64,000 nt of DNA from Taudactylus pleione (Eukaryota > Chordata > Amphibia > Anura > Myobatrachidae). The stretch is taken from NCBI GenBank assembly GCA_031769625.1, contig JAUIMM010000519.1:243501-307500 (forward strand), in the 5' to 3' direction. A program made the translations under genes and the position numbers. The notes beneath the pieces were generated by a model. It had not been told where the DNA came from, did no database searches, and saw nothing but the letters and a program-made list of their open reading frames with translations. Positions 9,408 through 18,892 of this stretch are shown here, piece after piece; within the stretch, counting starts at the first letter, position 1; the number at the start of each line of letters is the position of its first letter.

Positions 9408-11429
9408 GGCCCTGATTCAGAGGCGCTCGCAAGTGGCCGTTCGTTCGTAGTCAGTCGATGCTGTCCAACCACGCATGCATCGGTGTAACAGTGCGCATGT
9501 GCGTACGTCTAATTGTGGTGATTTTTCAGTCGATCGTATACACAGCGAACAGGAAGTGACATGTGAAATGTGATTGACAGAACTGTCCGTTTTGGGGTGG
9601 TGACGGGGGTGGAGATGGGAAAACGCAGGTGTATCGAGGCGTTTTTTGGGCGTACATAAATTATCTTATGCGAGCGCCAAATGTGAATGGAACAAGTTAT
9701 ACGTCACTGTCTGATCCAATTTCCATTAAGACTGCTCGCTCAGCTTGTGGTCTGGTATAGTCTACCGCAATGACAATGGTCTCTTCGTACTTCCCTGGGC
9801 TCATCTATGGTTTAGCGATTTATCAATTGAGGCCACAAAAACAATCATCTTTTAATTGCTAATCTGCTTGTAAGGTGTTTAGCAAATAGACCTTTTTTAG
9901 TAGCTAAAAACCGAACGCAGGTGAACTACTCAGCTGCTAATTTCTGGGTCATACAATCAATTAGCTAACAAATGGGTTTTTTTTCTGTGGGCTTTTAAAA
10001 TATTTGTAAGTGTTTCTTTTTTAGGGAAACAATATTGTACGCATGTTTTTTTTTTCAAATTTTTTTTTTGGCCAAGAAACCAATCGTCCTTTTAAAACTC
10101 ATAAATTGTTTTTAACCCTTGTTTTTTAAAAAAAAATTAAATGTTTCTATTTCCGTTGTATTGTTTGTAAGTTTTGTTTGTGGGATTACCTTTTAACAAG
10201 TTTTTGAATAAATCAACAATAGAATTTTGCAGATTTTGAACATAATTTTATTAAATGATTGTGTCCAATTTTTTTTGTTTTTTTCATAAACATATTTATT
10301 TTAAGGTAAAAAAATTTACAAATGATTTTGGCCACACACAAACAAAATAAGTGGCATTTGAACTAAAAAATTAAAAACAAATAAAAACAATTCACAAGAA
10401 AGGAGAGGGAGGTTTTTGGCATGAAGGAATATGGGGCAAACACAGAGATGGAGTGTGGGGAAATTAGCCAGTGCTGTCATCGCCTTTTAGGCCGTTTGGC
10501 CAGGGATTGGAGGGAGCCTGAACGGGTCCGGGATCTCCTTCGGCTGGCCTGGCCAGAGGCAGATGTTGTGGCCTCTGGACTAGGCATAGGGCTAGGCACA
10601 TTTGGAGGGATGGCTGTTGTTGTGCCAGAGGTGGAGGGTCCTGATGTTCCGGCAGGAAGGGAGGCCGGCTCCAACATGTGCTGGCGAACGAGTGCATTTG
10701 CAATTCTCATGTTGGCCGCAGCAGTTTCCTCCAGGGCGTCCGCCACCCGTAGCAGATTGGCGTCCATCCTCAGCAGAATCTCGGTGTGCTGATCTGTTTT
10801 AACTAGGGGTGTGCACCGGCCACTTTTCGTGTTTTGGTTTTGGATCTTTCTTCGTGTTTTGGATCTGGATTGGTTTTGCCAAAACCACCCTTCCGTGTTT
10901 TGGGTTCTGGGTTTTGTGTTTTGGATCTGTATTTTTTTTTTAAAAAAGCATAAAAACAGCTAAAATCACATTTGTGTGTTTTTCTGCTCCTATGCTATTA
11001 TTAACCTCAATAACCTTAATTTCCACTCATTTCCAGTCTATTCTGAACACCTCACACCTCACAATAGTGTTTTTATGTCCAAAAGGTTGCACCGAGGTAG
11101 CTGGATGACTATGCTAAGAGTTACGAGTGGGCAGCACAAACACGTGGTCCATCTAGGAGTGACACTGCAGTGGCAGGCAGGATGGCAGTTTGAAAAACTA
11201 GGCCCCAAACAGTACATAATTCAAAGAAAAAAAGAGGTGCAAGATGGAATTGTCCTTGGGCCCTCCCACCCACCCTTAGGTTGTACAAACAGGACATGCA
11301 CACTTTAACAAACCAAACATTTCAGCACCAGGGTCTGCCACACGACTGTGGCTGAAATGATTGGTTCGTTTGGGCCCCCACAAAACAAGCTGGCAATTAA
11401 TCTGTCCCTGCACAAACTGGCTCTACGGA

Positions 11430-11889
11430 GGCAAGATGTCATCCTCATCCTCCTCATCCACCGATTCCTCACCCTCTTCAGTGTTGTGTACATCCTCATC
11501 CTCACAGAGTATTAATTCGTCCCCACTGGAATCCACAACCACAGGTCCCTCTGTACGTTCAGGAGGCTGGTCTCCCTCGAAGAGTTGATAATTAATTTTA
11601 TGAACATCATCTTCTCCACATTTTGTGGAAGCAACCTCCTACGCCTTTCGCTGACAAGGTTCCCGGCTGCACTAAACACTCTTTCGGAGTACACACTGGT
11701 GGGGGGGCAACTCAGGTAAAATAGAGCCAGTTTGTACAGGGACCTCCAAATTGCTTCTTTTTCCTGCCAGTACAGGTACGGACTGTCTGACATGCCTACT
11801 TGGATGTTGTCACCGATGTAATCCTTTAACAGACAGACGCACGCTTGTCGCTGCTGCTTTAAGGATGCAGGTGTGGCTACAGCCCACAC
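11430..11889 (-). pseudogene. hAT transposase C-terminal remnant
   Basis: The minus strand encodes a close match to the last part of the intact transposase at 44746-47862: YLYWQEKEAIWRSLYKLALF, then YSERVFSAAGNLVSERRRRL and an acidic tail. The frame is broken between the NVEKMMFIK block and the acidic C-terminus. The dimerisation segment can be read, but the catalytic core upstream is absent. Confidence 0.85.
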
Positions 11890-12480
11890 ATTTCACAAAG
11901 ACAGAAAAAAAAAGAAAAATATTTTTATTGTTTGTGGAGCGCACTTTGAGGGTTACACCACCCTTTAACAGACAGACGCACGCTTGTCGCTGCTGCTTTA
12001 AGGATGCAGGTGCGGCTACAGCCCACACATTTCACAAAGACAGAAAAAAAAAAGAAGAACTTTTTTATTGTTTGTGGAGCGCACTTTGAGGGTTACACCA
12101 CCCTTTAACAGACAGACGCACGCTTGTCGCTGCTGCTTTGAGGACAGTATCATATGCAGTGACAGTAGACTTGTCAGAAATTGTTGGTACGTCCTTCAGT
12201 CCGGACCAGATGTCCAAACCGGCCCTTGACTTATGACACAGGCGCACGCTTGGCACTACTTTGTTGATGCACATGCGGCTACTGCGCACACAATTCACAA
12301 ACACAGAAAATATATATTTTTTTGGTTTGGACTGGAGTGTACTTTGGGGGTTACAGCACCCTTTAACGGTTAAGCCAGCTGACCTTTACTTATGACACAG
12401 GCGCACGCTTGGCACTACTTTGTTGATGCACGTGCGGCTACTGCGCACACAATTCACAAACACAGAAAAAATATTATTTT
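11819..12480. repeat. Leader repeats of the hAT derivative
   Basis: Three copies of a unit of about 140 bp (from about 11825, 11965 and 12105) with ACGCACGCTTGTCGCTGCTG and TTTGAGGGTTACACCACC are followed by two units (about 12230-12470) matching the 160-bp repeats of the full-length element. The two types align with each other, so they are diverged members of one repeat. Confidence 0.75.
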
Positions 12481-12699
12481 TTTAGCACTTGGGGGGAGCA
12501 CCCCTGATGGACAGAGCACCCCCTGGACAACACTACAGCACCCCTTTAGGACTGGGACACTGCACAGGACTTTGGAGTGGACACAGCCCCTATGGAGAAC
12601 TGACTGCACAACACAGTCCAGCCAGCCCCTATGGACTTTGAAGTAGTGGACACAGCCCCTATTAACAACAGCAGCACAGCACAACACAGCCAGCCCCTA

Positions 12700-12810
12700 T
12701 GGACTAGTTTGAAGTAGTGGACACAGCCCCTATGGACAACAGCAGCACAGCGCAGCACAGCACAGCACAGCACAGCACAACACTACTCTGCACTACACTA
12801 CACTACACAG
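12700..12810. repeat. CAGCACAGCA low-complexity tract
   Basis: Runs of CAGCA and CACTACA units close to the right end of the hAT derivative. The full-length copy has a shorter version at about 51200-51230, so the tract has changed in length between copies. Confidence 0.7.
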
Positions 12811-12886
12811 CCCAGCCAGCCCTAAATCCCACCCTCCCTCGTCACTGTCCACAGCCGCGTGAGAAAATGGCACCGACGTGGGTACC

Positions 12887-12895
12887 TTATATAGG
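12887..12895 (-). promoter_or_regulatory. Putative TATA box of the hAT derivative
   Basis: On the minus strand the sequence reads CCTATATAAGG, about 150 bp inside the right terminus. The same box sits at the same place in the full-length element (51297-51307), where it would drive the transposase. Confidence 0.45.
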
Positions 12896-14478
12896 ATCCA
12901 AAACCCGCGAGACCCGGAAGGCGGGATGATGACGTTTTGCCTCGATTTCAGATCCGAGTCAGGCGGGAAAAGTCGAGCCTGACTCGGATCGGGGGGGCTC
13001 TGGGGGGTTCGGACTTCAGAAATCCGAACCCGCTCACCCCTAGTTTTAACATTGAGATCAGTGAGGAGGGCCACTGCCTGCGAGGGGGAATGCCCTGGAC
13101 TGTCTTCCACAGGGTCCCCAGCCGGATCTACTGCTTCCTCCCCTGCAGAGCCAGAAGAAATTCTGCGGCAAAAGCTCACCTCTGGAGCAGACTCATCCGC
13201 CTGTGTCTCTGTGAGAGAAAAGAGTAAAATTATAGTCTAGATATTTTCCAAAACACATTTCTGAGTTGTTAACATTACAACATTTACCTGGGGCAACATG
13301 AGGAGCCGCAAAGTCTGGCATGTCGGTATCCATGTTCGACACGCCAAACACCTCCTCATCCTGCACCCTGTGCCAGCTCCTCCAAATCCGTAAGCTCAAG
13401 TGACACAGGGGCGGGACCCCCACCTGTCCCCCCTGCATGCCTAGCCCTATCAGACAGTTTTTGTTTAAGCCGATATTTGAAGTCGTTCCATCTGTTGGTT
13501 AAAAAGTTGGCATTATTACTGCAGTATTTGGACCTGTAAACACTTTTTAGTCAAATGTAGTTTTTACGTACCGGCGTTTGAACTCCCGGGTTGAACGTTC
13601 AAACTCACCCACCCCAATGACAGCACTGGCTATGTCGTCCCACAGTTTCCATCTCTGGGTTGCACCCATATTCCTTGGTGCCTGTGCCAGGTTGTCGTTG
13701 CACATTTGCACCAAAACCTCCATCTCCTTCCTTGTGAATTGTGGCTGCCTTTTTTTTTTGGCCCTAGTTTGCCTACTAGGCCCAGCAGCCTCTTCCATGG
13801 CATCCTCCACACCTTTTTTTTTAAATGGTTTAAACATTTTTAATGTAAAATGTTTCAAAATGTAATGTTAAACATAAGCATTTTCCCATAAAAAAACAAA
13901 AACTTACATGGCGCCTCTTGGCTAGTACTTTGCTGCTCTGTACTCATTGTCTTTTCTCAATGCAGCAGACCGATTTGGGCCTTCAGTGACGTTTTTATAC
14001 ATGCGCCAGCATTATTCGGCCGCATCATTCATTGTACGCTCCTATTGTCTGTCCTTAATTTGAGCGGGAAAATGTAGACTATTTATGGCTTGGTGTGACT
14101 CCATTCGAGGTGGCATTTTTTGATTGTTGGAGGTATTTCGGTGTAGAGTGGTTTATTGTTTGGTTGGTGGAACGTGAAGGAGTTTATTATTTTTTTGAAG
14201 GAGCGTTTTTTTATTACTTTCTTTGTTTAAGTTAGCATTTTTGCGTATTTTTATTTGCTATTTTTATTTATATTTTTGAGTATTTCAATAATTCCCATAA
14301 ACATTTATTAATAAATTGTTGCAACATTTTTATATTGTTTGTTTGGTTTTTTTTTTTACAGTTATTTTGGCTGGAACCCAAGTGACCTTTTATAACTTTT
14401 TGATATTTGTCTGTTTTTGGCAAGTGTTTTTGGTTTTATTAATTAACAAATTAGATGTGTTGGTCTTAGCATATGTTT

Positions 14479-15016
14479 CGCTAACTAATGTGTGCTTGTT
14501 CTGTGTAAAATCATGTCTTAAGTCTAAATGTAGCGTACTATTTTGCGAACTAATGTGTGCTTGTTCGGTGTAAAATCATGTCTTAAGTCTAAATGTAGCG
14601 TACTATTTTGCGAACTAATGTGTGCTTGTTCTGTGTAAAATCATGTCTTAAGTCTAAATGTAGCGTACTATTTTGCGAACTAATGTGTGCTTGTTCTGTG
14701 TAAAATCATGTCTTAAGTCTAAATGTAGCATACTATTTTGCGAACTAATGTGTGCTTGTTCGGTGTAAAATCATGTCTTAAGTCTAAATGTAGCGTACTA
14801 TTTTGCGAACTAATGTGTGCTTGTTCTGTGTAAAATCATGTCTTAAGTCTAAATGTAGCGTACTATTTTGCGAACTAATGTGTGCTTGTTCTGTGTAAAA
14901 TCATGTCTTAAGTCTAAATGTAGCGTAATATTTTGCGAAATAATGTGTGCTTGTTCTGTGTAAAATCATGTCTTAAGTCTAAATGTAGCGTACTATTTTG
15001 CGAAATAATGTGTGCT
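14479..15016 (+). repeat. 65-bp tandem array between the divergent Harbinger genes
   Basis: Eight nearly identical copies of a 65-bp unit containing TGTGCTTGTTCTGTG and TCTAAATGTAGCGTACTA, then a partial ninth. Differences are single bases (for example TTCGG for TTCTG). It lies between the Myb start (13947) and the transposase exon (15246), where a shared promoter would be expected. Confidence 0.9.
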
Positions 15017-15245
15017 CCCTTCTCTAAATTTTAGAAAACTATATTTGGTTTAATTCCTAGTTTATAAAATTAATATTAAAAATATTTTCTCCTATTGAAA
15101 TGTAGGTGGATTTTCACATGACACTACCCAGGCCTGTAAGAATCTTTGGTTTTCTTTGAAAAGATAAGTATATTTTTCTTAACACATTTGTCTAAAACAA
15201 TAACTACCTTGCTTAACATTTCAGGTTGATGTTGGTCGTATTCTC

Positions 15246-15820
15246 TTGGCCATGGTTCCAGAACCCGACCAACCTCAACTTCGTCCCAGGCATAGGCCTC
15301 ATAGGCGGGCAAGACCCCAGATATATAGAACACGTGTCACCCTTTTTGGAATGCCAGATGATGAGGTGTTAAGGCGCTACCGTCTGCCTCCAAAAATCAT
15401 CATAGACACTCTCTCATTAATAGAGAGTGATCTTGAACGGCAAATTGACAGTCCTACAGCAATACCACCACTTATGCAATTAATGTCGGTGTTACATTTT
15501 TGTGCCTCAGGATCCTTTCAAACCACTGTGGGAATAGTCGCAGGAATCTCCCAATCCTCCTTTTCAAGGATCCTGAGGGCAGTGATGGATGCACTATTTA
15601 AACACCTCCATCATTTTATTAAAATGCCATTGGATATGGGTTCCCTTAATGTGGTGAAGGATAAATTTTACCAAATTGCTGGCTTCCCACACATCATAGG
15701 GGTTGTGGATGGCACTCACATACCACTTCAGCCTCCAGCAATGCTGGAGGCAATATTTAGGAACCGAAATCACTTTCATTCGATGAATGTAATGGTGGTA
15801 TGTGCACACGCAGGTATGAG
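15246..15820 (+). pseudogene. HARBI1-like PIF/Harbinger transposase, 5' part only
   Basis: The plus frame encodes the N-terminal half of a Harbinger transposase: an Arg-rich start, GMPDDEVLRRYRLPPKIII, a helix-turn-helix-like segment (GSFQTTVGIVAGISQSSFSRI), then IIGVVDGTHIPL with the first catalytic Asp. The next block, NVMVVCAHAG, lacks the Asp usual after VVC. The frame meets GGTATGAG, which resembles a splice donor, at about 15816. Beyond it no segment with the expected WPGS-type or final Glu motif follows. The open frame continues to 16010 but its last part is antisense to another gene. The protein would cut and join transposon ends; this copy cannot. Confidence 0.85.
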
Positions 15821-15852
15821 AAAAAAAAAAACCAGACACAGAAACACTTACT

Positions 15853-16095
15853 TCGGCCAATCCGGCGCCGCAAAAGGGCCAGCAGGCGTGGTGATTGGCG
15901 CCTCAGATCCGACCACCTGCGTTCCAACTGGCCGATATTACAGTGATAGCCGAGGGAAAGCAGGTGGCAGTGCACCTCCGCGTAGGCCCTACGCTTTTGA
16001 TGATTGGTGATGGGGAGCGGATGGTCAGTAATGCGCTCGTCCATGACCTCAACTAGCATCATTAGCTCCTGCCTACAGAAAGCTTTGGCTCTCAT
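15853..16095 (-). pseudogene. Exon of a second Myb/SANT-like Harbinger protein
   Basis: The minus frame from an ATG at 16095 reads MRAKAFCRQELMMLVEVM, then a helix-rich stretch ending in QLERRWSDLRRQSPRLLALL and an Arg cluster. Spacing of aromatic and basic residues resembles SANT/trihelix domains of Harbinger accessory proteins, but the sequence differs from the gene at 10477-13947. A GTAAGTG donor follows at about 15852-15846. No downstream exons lie to the left, where the transposase exon sits on the other strand. It is most simply the first exon from another Harbinger copy joined here. Confidence 0.5.
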
Positions 16096-17169
16096 GATGG
16101 CAATGATTTTTTTACACAAACCAGTTTTAATAAAGGTCCTAGAAAAATTTTGATTGGCTAATATACTTTGTAAATTAACAGGAACAATTCTATCGGTTAG
16201 TGTATGAGTCATGTGACCTACACCCTCACAAATATAATGTGAGCTATGATAGGCTTGATGCAGTGACATGCGTAAGCTAATTTAAATATTAATAGAAAAG
16301 ATGAAAAATCTGCATTTAAAAAAAAAAAAAAACATTAGTAGCATTCAAACAAACTTTTACATTAGAAAAACCATCCCATTGGTCAAACCGTACGTTGTCT
16401 GCGGAAGAAATGACACACACTAACAAGAATAAAGTTTATTGACATTGAAAAAAAAAACAGGATTGCAAACATGTGAAACAAACAATTAAGGTAATTAATA
16501 TAGTGATTGCCAGTAATCGATTCAAGTATGTTTGCAGAATGAAATAGCAGGCAATCGAAAACTGACAGGGCCACTTCCGGAATTGACTTGTGCGAGCGCT
16601 CACTGCAACTAAAGAGGAGATGGAAGCTCGCTATTTTGTATGTTCGCTAGCTAGAGGAGGGGTTGGGAGAATATGGGGCGGAAGGTTAGCTACGAGCAAA
16701 CATACGAGCGAGCGCTTGGATTTAAATATTTCCGCTTGTACGGCGGACGAGCGATCGGCCACTTGCGTCCGGCTCTGAATCAGGCCCATAGTGCCCCTGA
16801 TTCATATTACACCACATAGTAGTGTCCCTTATTCCCGTTACAACACTCAGTAGTGCCCCTTATGCAATGCCCACATTAGTAGTGCCCCTTTTGCAAAGCC
16901 CACAGTAGTAGTGGTGCCCCTTTTGCAATGCCCACAGTAGTAGTGGTGCCCCTTTTGCAATGCCCCCTGTAGTAATAGTGTCCCTTTTGCAATGCTCCCT
17001 AAAGTAATAGTGCCCCCTATGCAATGCCCCCTGTAGCAGTACCCCTTATGCAGTGCCCCCAGTATTAGTGCCCCTTACTCAGTGCCCCTTACGTAGTACC
17101 CCCAGTATATGTGCCCTTACTCAGTGTCCCCAGTATTAGTGCCCCTTACGCAGAACCCCCAGTAGTAGT

Positions 17170-18534
17170 CAGTGTCGGATCCAGACTTTACTTTTAGGGG
17201 GGGGCGGTTTAAGAATACAATTCCCCCAGTAATAGTACCCCTTATACAATTCCCCCTGTAGTTGCCCATTACGCAGTTCCATCTTCAGTAGTGCAGTGTC
17301 CCTTTATGCAATGCCCCTGTAGTTGTGCCCAATATGCAACGCCCCCTGTATTAGAACCCATTATGCAATGCCCCCTGTATTATGGCCCTTTATGATATGC
17401 CTACTGTATTAAAAGCCCATTATGCAATGCCTTCTGTATTAGAGGCCCTTATGCTGTGCCCCAGTAGTGCCCTTTTAGCAGTGCCCCCTGTAGTGCCCAT
17501 TATACAGTACCCCCAGTAGCGACCCTTATGCAGTGCCCCAGTAGTGCCCTTTTACAGTGCCCCCTATACAGTACCCCCAGTAGTGCTCTAATGCAGTGCC
17601 CCCAGTAGTGCTCTAATGCAGTGCCCCAGTAGTGCTCTAATGTAGTGCCCCCATTAGTGCTCTAATGCAGTGCGCCCAGTAGTGCTCTAATGCAGTGCCC
17701 CCAGTAGTGCTCATGCAGTGCCCCCAGTAATGGCCCTTATACAATACCCCCAGGAGCTCCCCTTATGCAGTGCCCCCAATGCTGTGCCCTTACTGTGCCC
17801 CTATACAGTGCCCCCATTAGTGCTCTAATGCAGTGCGCCCAGTAGTGCTCTAATGCAGTGCCCCCAGTAGTGCTCATGCAGTGCCCCCAGTAATGGCCCT
17901 TATACAATACCCCCAGGAGCTCCCCTTATGCAGTGCCCCCAATGCTGTGCCCTTACTGTGCCCCTATACAGTACCCCCAGTAGTGTCCCAATGAAGTGGC
18001 CCCAGAATGCCCCCAGTAATGTCCCTTATGCTGTGCTCCCTCCCCTGTGCAGCACTACTTACCTCTCTTCACGATGTCCAGGCTGGCGCGCACCTCTTTC
18101 TTCATCTCCATCCCAGAACCACTAGTGGAGCCGGCATGATGACGTCACCACGGCCGGCGTCCAGGCAGAGCCACACACAGGCACAGAGAGATGCACTGTG
18201 CCTGTGTGTGGCTCTGGACACCAGCCGCGGTGAGAAAATGGACTGACCCCCGGCGGCGGCATACAGGGGTCGGCGGTGGTAGATGACGTCGGTAGATGAC
18301 GTCGCAGATGTGAGGGCCGCACCCCCCCAGTAATGCCATTGGGGAAGAGACTGGGGAGGGGGGTCTGCGGGACACTACGATGGACCGGCACTGCAGCCCA
18401 GCAGCAGAGCAGAATCGAGAGTCATCGCTAGTGCTGCAGGCTTGAGCACACATTGACAATATAAGCTGATGGGGCTTCGGGCCTTCTGTACGGGGGGCGA
18501 TCGCCCTTATCGCCCCCCCCTGGATCCGCCACTG
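17170..18534. mobile_element. Non-autonomous hAT element nested in a related element
   Basis: The termini are CAGTGTCGGATCCAG and the complement of CTGGATCCGCCACTG. Perfect 8-bp repeats GTAGTAGT flank it (17162-17169 and 18535-18542). Inside is an AGTAGTGC minisatellite (17220-18050), then a GC-rich part with GATGACGTC motifs. It has no transposase. The target itself lay in a repeat of the same type. Confidence 0.85.
17220..18050. repeat. AGTAGTGCTCTAATGCAGTGCCCCC minisatellite
   Basis: Irregular units of about 22-32 bp built from CAGTGCCCCCAGTAGTGC and TCTAATG. Two stretches (about 17650-17765 and 17820-17930) repeat almost word for word, showing a recent internal duplication. Confidence 0.8.
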
Positions 18535-18670
18535 GTAGTAGTGCCCCTTATTCAGTGCCCACAGTAATAGTGCCCCTTATGCAGTGCCCACACATAAAGT
18601 AACAAACACACACACAACACAATACTTACCTGAAGCCCCGCTCCTGCGTCCGCCGCTGTCTAACAACTCC

Positions 18671-18892
18671 GCACCAGCGAAAAGTCTTTGTAATTCAATA
18701 CGGGGCTAATTAAAATAGGCGAAAATTAGGTCATCGGCGATAAATTATAGCCGATTCCGACTTTTCGTTCCAAATTGAATATGGCCCAAAGTCTCTTAAT
18801 AATAACCAACGTGTTAAAAGATCATATGTCCATCAGCTAGACTGCAAGTTAAATATAGTAAGTTGTTGGTAAATTACTTCTCAGGGGCCTAT
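18671..18892. other. MITE-like fragment and unassigned sequence
   Basis: At about 18685-18785 the motifs TAATTCAATACGGGG and AAATTGAATATGGCCC bracket GGCGAAAATTAGG...GATTCCGACTTTTCG, resembling an eroded inverted-repeat element. The rest is unassigned. Confidence 0.35.

Larger units (their letters stand above)
10804..13042 (-). mobile_element. hAT deletion derivative inserted in the Myb gene
   Basis: Termini TAGGGGTGTGCACCGGCC and (complement) TAGGGGTGAGC match the full-length element at 44112-51465. Identical 8-bp repeats GTTTTAAC flank it (10796-10803, 13043-13050). It keeps the 3' end, the last part of the transposase gene, a short internal coding scrap (about 12145-12225, matching about 45165-45240) and the leader with two full 160-bp-type repeats plus three diverged ones. 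Most of the transposase has been lost. It is 2239 bp and depends on an outside transposase. Confidence 0.92.
10477..13947 (-). pseudogene. Harbinger Myb/SANT-like DNA-binding protein gene, four exons, interrupted
   Basis: In PIF/Harbinger elements this second protein binds DNA and helps move the transposase into the nucleus. Exon 1 is about 13947-13908 (MSTEQQST start, donor GTAAGT). Exon 2 is about 13812-13568 and carries the SANT/trihelix-like domain (QFTRKEMEVLVQMC...RWKLWDDIASAV), with the reading phase agreeing across the junction. Exon 3 is about 13500-13290, where a one-base frameshift is needed near 13365 and the entry phase from exon 2 is off. Exon 4 is 13213-13043 and resumes at 10803-10477 after the hAT insertion, ending in an Arg/Lys-rich tail (AKRPKRR) that could be a nuclear signal. 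The target duplication GTTTTAAC splits the codons for Val-Lys-Thr. Exon borders are by eye. Confidence 0.75.
9408..16787. mobile_element. PIF/Harbinger DNA transposon, composite and inactive
   Basis: The two ends are inverted over about 40 bp (left GGCCCTGATTCAGAGGC...CAAGTGGCCG, right complement GGGCCTGATTCAGAGCC...CAAGTGGCCG). Inside are the two genes of this superfamily in divergent orientation: a minus-strand Myb/SANT-like gene and a plus-strand HARBI1-like transposase exon. The flanking 3-bp words differ (TCT and ATA), unlike the MITEs, and the transposase 3' half is missing. So the element probably arose by recombination between two copies, or its right end was replaced. A hAT derivative (10804-13042) has inserted into the Myb gene. 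Confidence 0.8.
16788..18670. mobile_element. Remnant hAT-type element rich in AGTAGTGCCCC repeats
   Basis: The outer segments 16788-17169 and 18543-18670 share the same AGTGCCCCTTATGCAATGCCC-like repeats (units of about 30 bp), followed by ACTTACCTGAAGCCCCGCTC and CACACA. The same arrangement recurs at 58984-59500. It is interrupted by the inner element 17170-18534. Its left end may be the CAGGGCCGG terminus at 9245; the right end was not found. Confidence 0.5.

Noticed and set aside
10421..10792. 123-codon plus-strand frame
   Set aside because: It is the complement of the Myb gene's last exon, which reads through the hAT insertion on the minus strand.
14479..15016. CRISPR-like array
   Set aside because: Units are contiguous 65-bp repeats without unique spacers, and the context is a eukaryotic transposon.
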